Source: Sutterella sp. (GTDB lineage Bacteria; Pseudomonadota; Gammaproteobacteria; Burkholderiales; Burkholderiaceae_F). Taken from it: a stretch of 64,000 bases of DNA. The stretch covers positions 1-64,000 of the forward strand of contig JAHHRG010000001.1 of NCBI GenBank assembly GCA_020025965.1, in the 5' to 3' direction. Position 1 is the stretch's first letter, and the number at the start of each line of letters is the position of its first letter. Positions 17,731 through 26,403 of this stretch are shown one piece after another. Position numbers and translations under genes: made by a program. The notes below the pieces were generated by a model that saw nothing but the letters and a program-made list of their open reading frames with translations, was not told the origin of the DNA and ran no database searches.

Positions 17731-18414
17731 ATGACGAAATGTTGGTTTATTGACTTGGACGATTCGATTTTTGAGGCTTCGGGCGGGATGCTCCATGCCA
17801 TCCATCTCAAGATGAACGAATTTATGGTTCGGGAAATGAATTTGTCTTGGGAAGAGGCGTCAGAATTGAGAACCCTTTATTGGGCCCAGTACGGTGCGAC
17901 CTTTTTGGGACTTTGGAAGCGTCATGGGATCGATCCCCAACGTTTTCTCACAGAGACGCACGACTTCGATCCAACGCCTTTCATTCATGTTGACGGCGAT
18001 CCTGTCAGAGATTTGAGAGGTTTGAACGGACGTCGCGTAGTCTTTACGAACGGTCCGAGAAACTATGCCGAGCGTGTGCTTTCATTACTCGGTATCGAAA
18101 AGGCGGTGGACGATCTCGTTACAAGTACCGATATGCGTCTCTTTAATGACTGGCGTCCAAAGCCGAGCCGTTCGATGCTCCTTGCGCTTTGTCGTCGTAA
18201 CGGTGTTTCGCCTCAGGACGCCGCTCTTATGGACGATAGTCCGATGAATTTGAAGACGGCCTATTCACTCGGGATGAAGACCGTCTGGTGTACGGGTTAC
18301 CGACGACGTCACGGCAAGCTGGATTGTCGTCGCGTCTTACCCTATGTTGACTTTGCCGTGTCGCACTTGCGTGAAGTGCGTCGTTTGCCGATCAATATAC
18401 AAAAAAATGCTTAA
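17731..18414 (+). CDS. HAD-superfamily hydrolase, pyrimidine 5'-nucleotidase type
   Basis: A 227-residue HAD phosphatase. The nucleophile motif is CWFIDLDDSIFEA (DLDDS in place of the usual DLDNT). VVFTNGP is motif II, the motif III Lys lies in WRPKPS, and the motif IV acidic pair is in ALMDDSPMNL. Relatives (SDT1/pyrimidine 5'-nucleotidase type) dephosphorylate nucleoside monophosphates; the substrate here is inferred from the family. In Burkholderiales this gene typically sits before slmA. The ATG at 17731 has no Shine-Dalgarno sequence and directly follows the dksA terminator; a GTG six bases earlier is equally possible. Confidence 0.82.
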   Translation: MTKCWFIDLDDSIFEASGGMLHAIHLKMNEFMVREMNLSWEEASELRTLYWAQYGATFLGLWKRHGIDPQRFLTETHDFDPTPFIHVDGDPVRDLRGLNGRRVVFTNGPRNYAERVLSLLGIEKAVDDLVTSTDMRLFNDWRPKPSRSMLLALCRRNGVSPQDAALMDDSPMNLKTAYSLGMKTVWCTGYRRRHGKLDCRRVLPYVDFAVSHLREVRRLPINIQKNA

Positions 18415-20191
18415 AAGTATCCAAACCCTCTATCGAGTCCTTGATGCGATTCGCCGACTGATTCTCAACGTCGGTTTTCTTTTGACTGTTCTGATTCTCG
18501 GTGTTTTCGTTTGGCTCGGGACGCAGACTGGTACGCTAGAAAAGGGTAGTCTTCTCAGAATTGACCTGACCGGTCAGTTGGTTGAAACTCTCCCCGAAGC
18601 AGATCGTTCCTTTTTAAAGACTATGATCGGTAATGATTTTCGAGGAGAGACGCGTTTGAGTGACGTGACGGAAGCCTTGCGGATTGCCGCAAGTGATCCC
18701 TTGATTGCGGGTGTGGTCTTGAACATCCAAGATCTGACGGGTGCTGGGATGGCCGGTATTCGCGAAGTAGGGCAGGCAATTGACCGCTATCGCGAAATGT
18801 CTGGAAAAAAAGTCTGGGTGTGGAGTTCCTCTTACACACAGGCTCAGTACTTGATTGGCTTGCATGCTGACCATCTTGCCGTTCATCCGATGGGGATGGT
18901 GGAATTGAAGGGATTAAGCAGTACTTCGCTTTATTTTGGCGGTTTTTTCGATTTCTTCGGTATTGAACCTGAGGTTCGCAAGGCTGGTGCCTTCAAAAGC
19001 GCGCCCGAAATCTTCATTGCCGAGGAACCTTCGGAGGCGAATCTTCTCGCTCAAAAGAGCTATATGGACGAAGCTTGGCGAGGACTTTCGGGCGATATTG
19101 AAAAGCGCCGTGGTCTTAAAGACGGAAGCGTATCTTCTTATTTGGACGGCTTTGCCGATCTTCTCGACAATCAGTCTTCACTCACGGAAGTACTTTGTGA
19201 GCGCGGCTATGTTGATGCTGTAGAGACTTGGGAAGTATTCGAAGATAAGTTAGCGAATACTTACACTGATAGCGGAAAATCGCAAGACATTTATGCTATC
19301 AACTATCTAGACTACCTGAATTTCTATCCGCGTCCCTCTTTAACTGAACCCGGTGTTGGTGTGATCGTGCTTGAGGGCGAAATCACGCAAATGCCCGATG
19401 CGGGCGGAATTACGCCCGATCGAGTCGCGATGCTTCTTTCCGATGCGGCAGCCGATCCCAATGTGAAGGCACTCCTTCTTAGAATCAATTCGCCGGGGGG
19501 CGATGCCGTAGCATCCGAGATGATTCGGTCTTCTCTTGAAGCCTTTAAAACCGAGAAAAAAGTGCCGGTTGTTGTTTCTATGGGCGATGCGGCCGCTTCG
19601 GGCGGTTATTGGATTTCCACGGTTGGCGACAAAATCGTCGCTGACCCGTATTCCATTACGGGTTCCATCGGCGTTTTTGCCATGACATTCCATGCGGAAA
19701 CTTTGCGAGAGCGACTCGATATCGGCCGTGGCGGTTATAGTACCTCGCCTTTGGCTGATGTGGGGCGCCCCTTCTCTGGCCCTTCAGCACTTGAAAATCG
19801 TTGGATCGATCATGAGGTCAATCGTACGTACTATGCTTTCAAGAAGCTTGTCGGTGACTCTCGCAACATGAGCCCTGAAGCGGTTGAAGCCGTTGCTCAG
19901 GGACGTGTCTGGATGGGTACACAGGCTCTCGAAAACGGTTTGGTCGACAGAGTAGGTGGATATGATGAAGCCATGAAGCTCGCAATCGAACTTGCTTCGC
20001 TCTCGGCTGATGCTCGCTCCGTTCGCTTCGAACCAGTACCCGAAGGTATGCGAGCGGTTCTGATGTCGCTTTTGCAGGCATCGGTTGGGAAAGATCTTGC
20101 TGTTTGGGTCAAATCCAGAGCCGAATGGGATGCATTCGTTGCTCTGTCGGGTAAACCGCTTGTCAGATTACCCGTCGAGCCGACACTCTGA
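18407..20191 (+). CDS. sppA: Signal peptide peptidase SppA, 67K type
   Basis: A 594-residue inner-membrane serine protease that degrades cleaved signal peptides. One N-terminal membrane segment (ILNVGFLLTVLILGVFVWLG) is followed by tandem S49 domains. The catalytic Lys is K197 in RKAGAFKSAPEIF in the first repeat. The catalytic Ser is S398 in MGDAAASGGYW in the second. This is the double-length E. coli-type enzyme. The start codon overlaps the end of the HAD gene by eight bases, so the two are coupled. It separates the HAD gene from slmA, which are usually adjacent. Confidence 0.93.
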   Translation: MLKSIQTLYRVLDAIRRLILNVGFLLTVLILGVFVWLGTQTGTLEKGSLLRIDLTGQLVETLPEADRSFLKTMIGNDFRGETRLSDVTEALRIAASDPLIAGVVLNIQDLTGAGMAGIREVGQAIDRYREMSGKKVWVWSSSYTQAQYLIGLHADHLAVHPMGMVELKGLSSTSLYFGGFFDFFGIEPEVRKAGAFKSAPEIFIAEEPSEANLLAQKSYMDEAWRGLSGDIEKRRGLKDGSVSSYLDGFADLLDNQSSLTEVLCERGYVDAVETWEVFEDKLANTYTDSGKSQDIYAINYLDYLNFYPRPSLTEPGVGVIVLEGEITQMPDAGGITPDRVAMLLSDAAADPNVKALLLRINSPGGDAVASEMIRSSLEAFKTEKKVPVVVSMGDAAASGGYWISTVGDKIVADPYSITGSIGVFAMTFHAETLRERLDIGRGGYSTSPLADVGRPFSGPSALENRWIDHEVNRTYYAFKKLVGDSRNMSPEAVEAVAQGRVWMGTQALENGLVDRVGGYDEAMKLAIELASLSADARSVRFEPVPEGMRAVLMSLLQASVGKDLAVWVKSRAEWDAFVALSGKPLVRLPVEPTL

Positions 20192-20247
20192 GTCAGATTG
20201 CGCTAAAGTTATTCATCCTCCTAACTTCAAAATAACAAAAGCAAACT

Positions 20248-20856
20248 ATGTCAGAAACTGTAGAAGTCAATCGTAAGAAGCGATATCCGCGCAACGAACG
20301 CCGAAAGCAGATCCTTCAGGCGCTGGTTCAGATGTTGGAGGAGAATAATGGTGAGAAACTTTCTACGGCGCGACTTGCTACCGCTGTTGGCATGAGTGAG
20401 GCTGGCCTTTATCGCAGTTTTGCGAGTAAAGGAGATATGTTCGACGCGCTGATCGACTTTATCGAAGACTCCGTGCTTGGCCTGTTTACACAAATTCGCG
20501 CCAACGAAACAGTCACGGAAATGGATAAGGTTCAGGCTATGGTTAAAGTGTTGCTCGACTTTGCGACGCTCAATCCTGGACTGACATCCGTCTTGACGGG
20601 TAAGGCTTTGGTTTTCGAAAATCCGGAACTGACCCGTCGTCTACGTCTTTTACTCGATCGTATGGAAGTAGCTTTGAAACAGACTTTCCGCGAAGCTGTA
20701 CTGAAAGGCGAAGTGCCGGGCGACTACAACATTTCGGGCCGTGCTTCGTTGGTGATGTCTCTCGTGGTCGGCAAGTGGTTACGTTTTGTCATTTCCGACT
20801 TCAAAGAACGTCCCTCAATGCCTCCAGCAGTCGTCGGCGTGCTTCTGAAGCCCTAA
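20248..20856 (+). CDS. slmA: Nucleoid occlusion factor SlmA (TetR family)
   Basis: A 202-residue TetR-fold DNA-binding protein. The N-terminal HTH reads RKQILQALVQML, then LATAVGMSEAGLYRSFASKGDMFDALIDFIEDS. This matches E. coli SlmA closely (SEAALYRHFPSK, IEFIEDS). NPGLTSVLTGKALVFE in the ligand-like domain is also SlmA-specific. SlmA bound to its sites blocks FtsZ assembly over the nucleoid. The closeness to SlmA in both domains separates it from generic TetR repressors. Confidence 0.88.
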   Translation: MSETVEVNRKKRYPRNERRKQILQALVQMLEENNGEKLSTARLATAVGMSEAGLYRSFASKGDMFDALIDFIEDSVLGLFTQIRANETVTEMDKVQAMVKVLLDFATLNPGLTSVLTGKALVFENPELTRRLRLLLDRMEVALKQTFREAVLKGEVPGDYNISGRASLVMSLVVGKWLRFVISDFKERPSMPPAVVGVLLKP

Positions 20857-20881
20857 TAAACGCTCGGTTTTTAGACAATGC

Positions 20882-20917
20882 AAAACGGGCTGTTCGCTAA
20901 CGTGGACAGCCCGTTTT
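20882..20917. terminator. Intrinsic terminator between slmA and ctpA
   Basis: The 12-base perfect stem AAAACGGGCTGT / ACAGCCCGTTTT has a 12-base loop. It lies between convergent genes and works for both. Confidence 0.85.
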
Positions 20918-20941
20918 CAATATCAATCTAGAGGAAGTTGA

Positions 20942-22423
20942 TTATTTGGAATCGCTTTGCTTTTCTTTTTTGTCGACGGTTTCTTTCTTCTTGGCTTCTT
21001 CAGCCTTCAGTTTTTTGACGACATCGCGAGCTTTACCGCGATAGGGAGATACAGCAACCGTTTCCCCCTTGAGGTACTTGACGGCTTGTTGGAGCTGCCA
21101 GTCTTTCTCATCACCGAAGAAGAACATGTAGTCGGGCATCTCACCAGAATCGTCGTCGTAGGGTAAATCCTGGAGTGCCTTTTCTTCATCGTAATTCTCG
21201 TCTTCAGCGTTCTGAAGGTGGTGTTGTAGATCTGATTCACGGATGGTGAAGGAGGGATAGTTACCCTTGGGCGTATCGTCGACGTAGATATCGGGGATGA
21301 TGCCCTTAGCTTGAATGGAACGGCCCGATGGCGTGTAGTAGCGCGCAGTCGTTAGCTTGACGGCCACGGTCTTTTCACCGAAGCTCATTGGAAGAACGGT
21401 CTGAACTGAGCCTTTGCCGAATGAACGGTCGCCCATGATGGTGGCGCGCTTATGATCTTGTAGAGCACCCGCCACAATCTCCGAAGCAGATGCGGAACCG
21501 GAATTGATCAGCACGACCATCGGAACAGTCTTCGAGCGTTCGGTGACACCTGCGAGTGCACGCACGGCGTTCCCCGAACGGTAATCGGCCTCAATAGACT
21601 TGAAGACATAAGCGGATTCAGCGGTACGACCTTTGGTGGAGACGACATCGGTGTTGCTCGGTAGGAAGGCGGCGGATACACCGATGGCAGCTTGCAGAAG
21701 GCCGCCTGGATCGTTTCGAAGGTCAAGGACGAGTCCTTTTAGAGAATCCGACTTTTCGAATTCGTTGATGGCCTTCACTAGATCTTCGGTCGTGCGTTCC
21801 TGAAACTGAGAAATGCGTATATAGCCAAGGCCTTCGGAAAGCGACTTTGACTTAACCGATTTCACCTTGATTTCGTCTCGGATGATGGTATAGTCAAGTG
21901 GTTTGTCGGCTCCCTTGCGGGCAACAACAAGGTCGATTTTCGTACCGGGTTCGCCGCGCATCAGTTTGACGGCGGCGTTGAGCGACATATCGGCAATCGA
22001 CTTGCCGTCAATACGCGTAATGATGTCACCCGCGCGAATACCAGCACGGGCGGCGGGCGTATCGTCAATCGGCGCAATGATGCGAACGCCAGCAGGATCT
22101 TTCGTTACTTCAAGACCTAGCCCACCGAAAGCGCCTTGAGTGCTTTCGCTCATATCCTTGAAGCCCTTAGGATCCAAGAAACTCGAATGCGGATCTAGAC
22201 CGCTGACCATGCCCTCGACGGCAGACTGCAAGAGTTTTTCGTCCGAGACTTCATCGACGTAAAAATCCTTGACGGCATTGAAAGCTTTGGTCAGTTGGCG
22301 AATCTCGGTTAACGGCAACTGAGGGGCTTCGTTCTGGGCAAAGCCCGTGATGCTGAGAGTGGAGAGGGTACCGACAATAATGCCAGTGCCGATGAGAGCT
22401 AATGAACGGAAATTTTTCATCAA
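20942..22423 (-). CDS. Carboxy-terminal processing protease, S41 family
   Basis: 493 residues. The N-terminal signal sequence ALIGTGIIVGTLSTLSITGFA exports the protein to the periplasm. A PDZ domain covers about residues 95-180 (GAFGGLGLEV, IDGKSIADMSL). The S41 protease domain has catalytic Ser about 312 in NSGSASASEIV and Lys 337 in GDRSFGKGSVQ. The C-terminal tail is Lys/Glu-rich. It lies 51 bases downstream of envC, a conserved envC-ctpA arrangement in which both proteins act on the peptidoglycan machinery. Confidence 0.93.
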   Translation of the reverse strand: MMKNFRSLALIGTGIIVGTLSTLSITGFAQNEAPQLPLTEIRQLTKAFNAVKDFYVDEVSDEKLLQSAVEGMVSGLDPHSSFLDPKGFKDMSESTQGAFGGLGLEVTKDPAGVRIIAPIDDTPAARAGIRAGDIITRIDGKSIADMSLNAAVKLMRGEPGTKIDLVVARKGADKPLDYTIIRDEIKVKSVKSKSLSEGLGYIRISQFQERTTEDLVKAINEFEKSDSLKGLVLDLRNDPGGLLQAAIGVSAAFLPSNTDVVSTKGRTAESAYVFKSIEADYRSGNAVRALAGVTERSKTVPMVVLINSGSASASEIVAGALQDHKRATIMGDRSFGKGSVQTVLPMSFGEKTVAVKLTTARYYTPSGRSIQAKGIIPDIYVDDTPKGNYPSFTIRESDLQHHLQNAEDENYDEEKALQDLPYDDDSGEMPDYMFFFGDEKDWQLQQAVKYLKGETVAVSPYRGKARDVVKKLKAEEAKKKETVDKKEKQSDSK

Positions 22424-22474
22424 GTGCCCAATAGGTTGCTTGGTTGGAATGATACGGAAGACCGATTGTCACGC

Positions 22475-23728
22475 TTAACGTTTGAGCCAATTACGCGGAT
22501 TGATCGGCTTGCTTCGATATCGAAGCTCAAAGTATAAGCCAGGTTCATTCGCGCCCCCGGAAGAGCCGACGGAACCGATGGTTTCTCCTTGTTTGACCAC
22601 ATCACCGACGTTTTTGAAGATTGATTCGTTGTTGGCGTATACGGACATATAGGTATTGCCGTGATCAATAATGATCAGATTGCCGAAACCGCGAAGCCAA
22701 TCGGAGAAGACAACTTTACCCGGTGCGCAGGCCATGACGTCGGAGCCTTCTTTTGCGCGATAGCGGATACCCTGCCAGGTGGTGCCGCGCTGACCGCGAG
22801 CCTGACCGTAACGGGCAACCACGGTTCCGTGAACGGGGACGGTGAGTTTCCCTTTGAGACTTGCAAAGCTTTTGCCGCGGTAGGGCTGTGTTTCACGACT
22901 CGAGGTATGTCCCTTGTGACGCTTTTTCGCAGATTCGGCATCCGCTAAACGCTGTTTTTCGATACGCTTGTCGATTTGTTCGATCAAGTTAGCTAAACGT
23001 CTCTGGTCTTTCTTGAGGCGTTCAATGTTGGCTTGCTGCGTTTTAATTTCGTTGTGCAGCTTCGTTAAAGCAACCTGTCGGTTGCGTTTGTCTTTAAGAA
23101 GTTCTTGACGCTCTTTCTTTTCATCATCTTCAATACGGGCAAGTTCTCGGTGCTGACGGTCGCGCTCTTCGGTTACGTTGAGAATCCGATGGTGACGTTT
23201 GGAGAGTGTGTCGATGGCTCTATCTTGTGCGCGGGCCAGATAACGTAGCTTGCCGCTGTCGGCGGCCAGAGAATTGGGATTAGTGCCGTCAATAAGGCTT
23301 TGCCATACGTTGCGACGGCTGTTTAGATATTGAGCGCGTGCAATGACAGAAACGGTCGATTCTGCGTCTTTTAGATCAACTGCCACGGCAGAGCTCGAAC
23401 GGCGAAGATTCTGGATTTCGGCCTCTAGAGCCTTTCGCTTCTGATCGAGTTCACGCAAGCGGCGGTTTGCCTTTGAAATAGCCTGATCGGCTTTTTGCAA
23501 TTCACGACTCGTTTCTTCGCTTTGAGCTTCTTTGGCTTGTAGTTCCGCTTCAAGAGAGCTCAGGCGCTTTCTAACGTTGGCCTGTTGGCCTTCGACCCGC
23601 TTTTTTTCCTGCGCGCTTTGTGCGACGGATGCGTAGGCATCGGGAACAACACCTCCCTGCAACATGGGAATGATGCCGAGCGAGAGGCTGAAAACAGCAG
23701 AGAGGGCGAAAATCTTGAGAGGAGACAC
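22475..23728 (-). CDS. envC: Murein hydrolase activator EnvC
   Basis: 417 residues. The signal peptide (MSPLKIFALSAVFSLSLGI) is followed by a long coiled coil from about residue 35 to 270, rich in Lys, Glu, Arg and Gln. The C-terminal LytM/M23 domain (about 300-417) lacks the metal ligands: the usual HxH is replaced in GLYFELRYRSKPINPRNWL, the pattern of EnvC rather than an active peptidase. In E. coli EnvC is recruited by FtsEX (also in this window) to activate amidases at the septum. Confidence 0.93.
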   Translation of the reverse strand: MSPLKIFALSAVFSLSLGIIPMLQGGVVPDAYASVAQSAQEKKRVEGQQANVRKRLSSLEAELQAKEAQSEETSRELQKADQAISKANRRLRELDQKRKALEAEIQNLRRSSSAVAVDLKDAESTVSVIARAQYLNSRRNVWQSLIDGTNPNSLAADSGKLRYLARAQDRAIDTLSKRHHRILNVTEERDRQHRELARIEDDEKKERQELLKDKRNRQVALTKLHNEIKTQQANIERLKKDQRRLANLIEQIDKRIEKQRLADAESAKKRHKGHTSSRETQPYRGKSFASLKGKLTVPVHGTVVARYGQARGQRGTTWQGIRYRAKEGSDVMACAPGKVVFSDWLRGFGNLIIIDHGNTYMSVYANNESIFKNVGDVVKQGETIGSVGSSGGANEPGLYFELRYRSKPINPRNWLKR

Positions 23729-23986
23729 GGCGCAAAGGATGGTCGAAAAAGCAAAGAGAATCGTTATTAATCATAGGCTATCGGGATAAGTCCTTGCCAC
23801 GATGCTCGCGGAACTCGTCTACAATTCTCCAAGTTTCGATATTTTAATGCTGATGTCGGTGCTTGTCCGAACATCAGTCGAAAGGACTCGGTGATGGTCG
23901 GCTTGATAAGCTGAACGAAGCCTGGGTGACTGTCCGATGTAGCCAGTCGCTCACTTGTGCGAAAACTTTTAATAAAGACTGAAAAA

Positions 23987-24388
23987 ATGCTCCAGTTCCT
24001 CCAACAAAATTTGATGCTTCTTGCGGTCATCGTGATCGCTCTGATTGCTCTTCTTCTTCCGATGTTTAACGCTAAGCGCTACGCGCCGGAAGTTTCCCCG
24101 AAAAACGCCATCGATATGATCAACAAGCGTAAAGCTCAAGTGATCGACGTTCGAAAGCCGGCTGAATTCAAGCGCGGTCATATTGCCGGTTCCGTGAACT
24201 ATCCAGCCGACCACATCCAGAATGTTCTGAAAGAGCTCGATCGTACCCGCCCCGTGATTCTCATCGACCAGACGGGCGCAGGGTCCCGTCCCGTTGCAAA
24301 ACTTCTACGCGGTGTCGGGTTTGCTGAGGTTTATATTTTGGAAACTGGTTTGATCGGTTGGCTCAAAGAAAAACTTCCCCTTGAATAA
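23987..24388 (+). CDS. Membrane-anchored rhodanese-like protein lacking the catalytic Cys
   Basis: A 133-residue protein with one N-terminal membrane helix (NLMLLAVIVIALIALLLPMF) and a rhodanese domain (residues about 35-130: IDVRKPAEFKRGHIAGSVNYP). The active-site loop is IDQTGAGSRP, where Asp94 takes the place of the sulfur-carrying cysteine. Sulfurtransferase activity is therefore unlikely. The usual betaproteobacterial order is rhodanese-grxC-secB; grxC is missing here. ATG 23987 is chosen because the membrane helix follows it directly; a GTG at 23957 would add ten residues. Confidence 0.85.
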   Translation: MLQFLQQNLMLLAVIVIALIALLLPMFNAKRYAPEVSPKNAIDMINKRKAQVIDVRKPAEFKRGHIAGSVNYPADHIQNVLKELDRTRPVILIDQTGAGSRPVAKLLRGVGFAEVYILETGLIGWLKEKLPLE

Positions 24389-24411
24389 TTGAGAATCATC
24401 CCCATATAGGA

Positions 24412-24436
24412 AGAAATTGCTCTTGAGAGCATTTCC
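24412..24436 (+). repeat. Hairpin in the rhodanese-secB gap
   Basis: GAAATtGCTCT / AGAGCATTTC is a nearly perfect stem with a 2-base loop. It is followed eleven bases later by a T-run (ATTTTTT), so it may attenuate transcription into secB. A second hairpin ACGGG / CCCGT follows at about 24448-24464. Confidence 0.45.
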
Positions 24437-24480
24437 ACATATTTTTTACGGGTTATTCGCCCGTGCCCAAAGGAATAAAA

Positions 24481-24987
24481 ATGGCTGAAAACGAAAACGT
24501 CAACCCCCAGGAAGCTCCCGCTCAGGAAAATGAACAGTCGCAGCCGGTCTTTCAGTTGCAGCGTTGCTATCTTCGCGATGCTTCTCTCGAAATGCCGCAT
24601 GCTCCCGAAATCCTGATGCAGCCTCAGGCTGAACAGCCGCAGGTTGACATCCAGTTCGAAGTTAGCCAGCGCCCGGTCGCCGAAGGCCTCTTCGACGTGA
24701 CGGTTCGTGGAACGATCACTGTGAAGTCCGCTGAAAAGACGATCATCCTCGTCGAAGGCAAGCAGTCTGGTATCTTTGCCATCACGGGGATCCCGGCCGA
24801 CGCCATCCAGCACGTAACGAATGTCCTTTGCCCGTCCATGGTCTATCCGTACCTCCGTGCTAACCTCGCTGACTTGATGACTCGCGCTAACGTGCCGCCG
24901 GTTCATCTCCCGGAAGTCAATTTCGAAGTTCTTTACCAGCAACGCCTTGCTCAGCAGGCTCAACAGGCTAAGGAACAGGCCAACTAA
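24481..24987 (+). CDS. secB: Protein-export chaperone SecB
   Basis: A 168-residue acidic chaperone that holds preproteins unfolded and hands them to SecA. Family landmarks are FQLQRCYLRDASLEMPHAP near the N-terminus, the LVEGKQSGIFAI strand and CPSMVYPYLRANLADLMTR. Gln-rich tails lie at both ends. ATG 24481 follows AAAGGA; a GTG at 24463 lies upstream but adds only six unconserved residues. It has its own terminator. Confidence 0.95.
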   Translation: MAENENVNPQEAPAQENEQSQPVFQLQRCYLRDASLEMPHAPEILMQPQAEQPQVDIQFEVSQRPVAEGLFDVTVRGTITVKSAEKTIILVEGKQSGIFAITGIPADAIQHVTNVLCPSMVYPYLRANLADLMTRANVPPVHLPEVNFEVLYQQRLAQQAQQAKEQAN

Positions 24988-25000
24988 TTCGGCCTGACGC

Positions 25001-25029
25001 AAAAAGAGGCAGCTTCGGCTGCCTTTTTT
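25001..25029 (+). terminator. Intrinsic terminator of secB
   Basis: The stem GGCAGC-TTCG-GCTGCC has a UUCG tetraloop, an A-run before it and six T after it. It begins just after the secB stop codon. Confidence 0.9.
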
Positions 25030-25136
25030 GTCACTCATCGTTTTCTCTGTTATTGTTAAATAATCCTCTGCCGAAAAGAATTCCTAATTGGAAGACGGCA
25101 GATATTGAAGAAACTTTGGTATCCATTTTCCCCGCT

Positions 25137-25865
25137 ATGAGAGCAACTGAAGAAAAACCCATCCGCATCCTTCTCATTGACGACCACACACTTTTTCGCA
25201 GTGGTATCAAGGCGCTTTTGCAGCGACAGTCCGACTTTGTCGTAGTCGGAGAAGCCAGCGACGGTTTGGAAGGTGTGAAGCTTGTCGAACAGGTTGAGGC
25301 CGATATTGTTTTGCTCGATGTGGATATGCCCAGCATGAACGGGCATGAGGCACTTGCGCAGATTCGAGCCACGCATCCCGATCTTCCTGTTCTGATGCTC
25401 ACGGTGAGCGAAGACTGCGATACGCTCGGCGAATGTCTGAAGCTCGGTGCTCGAGGTTATCTCCTGAAGAATATCGACCAGGACTTCCTCCTTCGCTCAA
25501 TCCGCTCAGCGAGGAACGGAATTAACGTGTTATCGCCGCAGATGATGGCCAAGTATGTCCATACCAAGATGGAAGAGTCCGATATTGATGCCATGTGTTT
25601 GCCGAAAACGGGTGGCAAGCTTGCGAAGCAGCGTGTAGAACCTCGGGACTCGATTTCCGAATCACCGTTGACGCGTCGCGAGCTTCAGACGCTCGCTTGG
25701 TTAGCCAAGGGTTATACGAATAAGGGGATTGCCCGAGAACTCGATCTTTCCGAAAGTACCGTCAAGGTTCACGTTCAGAGTATCCTCCGTAAGCTCGAGC
25801 TCAAGAGCCGTGTTCAGGCAGCCATTTATGCAGTCGAGAACCATATAGACAAGGACTACGCCTGA
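25137..25865 (+). CDS. NarL/FixJ-family response regulator
   Basis: 242 residues. The receiver domain (about 10-125) has acidic residues in IDDH and the phospho-acceptor Asp61 in VLLDVDMPSMNG. A roughly 50-residue linker follows, then a LuxR-type HTH (RRELQTLAWLAKGYTNKGIA, then LDLSESTVKVHVQSILRKL). No histidine kinase gene is adjacent, so it is an orphan in this window. ATG 25137 (MRATEEKPIR) is chosen. A TTG at 25053 would add 28 residues before the receiver. Confidence 0.88.
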   Translation: MRATEEKPIRILLIDDHTLFRSGIKALLQRQSDFVVVGEASDGLEGVKLVEQVEADIVLLDVDMPSMNGHEALAQIRATHPDLPVLMLTVSEDCDTLGECLKLGARGYLLKNIDQDFLLRSIRSARNGINVLSPQMMAKYVHTKMEESDIDAMCLPKTGGKLAKQRVEPRDSISESPLTRRELQTLAWLAKGYTNKGIARELDLSESTVKVHVQSILRKLELKSRVQAAIYAVENHIDKDYA

Positions 25866-25879
25866 TCCTAGAGATAGGC

Positions 25880-25922
25880 AGACTAAAAAAATCCCGATAT
25901 TCAAATCGGGATTTTTTAGTCT
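25880..25922. terminator. Bidirectional terminator between response regulator and trmL
   Basis: AGACTAAAAAAATCCCGAT is paired with ATCGGGATTTTTTAGTCT around a 6-base loop. The dyad is symmetric and serves both convergent genes. Confidence 0.88.
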
Positions 25923-25927
25923 GCGGA

Positions 25928-26398
25928 TTAGCTTCCGCCTGCGTAATCGTTCTGACGCCAGGCTTCAAAGACTGTGACGGCTACCGTGTTACTTAAATTG
26001 AGGCTTCGGTTGTTGGGACGCATCGGAAGACGGATACGCTGATCTTCTGGAAATTCATCGCGGACTGTCTGTGGAAGGCCCGAGCCTTCGGCACCAAAAA
26101 CGAACCAGTCACCAGGTTTGAAGATGCTGTTGGCAAACGGATGAGACCCTTTCGTGGTCATAGCGAACATGCGTTTGCGGTCGGGATTTTCGTCTTTCAG
26201 AAAGTCTTCAAATGATTCATGAATGCGGATCGTGGCGTATTCGTGATAGTCGAGACCAGCACGCTTCATGTGTTTGTAATCCAAGGAGAAACCCAAGGGC
26301 TTGACAAGGTGGAGTTCGCAACCTGTGTTAGCGCAAAGGCGAATAATATTGCCAGTATTGGGCGGAATTTCGGGATGGACCAGGACGATATGAAACAT
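25928..26398 (-). CDS. trmL: tRNA (cytidine(34)-2'-O)-methyltransferase TrmL
   Basis: A 156-residue minimal SPOUT methyltransferase that acts on the wobble base of tRNA-Leu isoacceptors. Signature stretches are [20 protein letters not shown] at the N-terminus, FGAEGSGLP and the knot segment [19 protein letters not shown]. It begins five bases after the rpoH stop codon and so is probably co-transcribed with it. Confidence 0.95.
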   Translation of the reverse strand: MFHIVLVHPEIPPNTGNIIRLCANTGCELHLVKPLGFSLDYKHMKRAGLDYHEYATIRIHESFEDFLKDENPDRKRMFAMTTKGSHPFANSIFKPGDWFVFGAEGSGLPQTVRDEFPEDQRIRLPMRPNNRSLNLSNTVAVTVFEAWRQNDYAGGS

Positions 26399-26403
26399 GG
26401 TGA

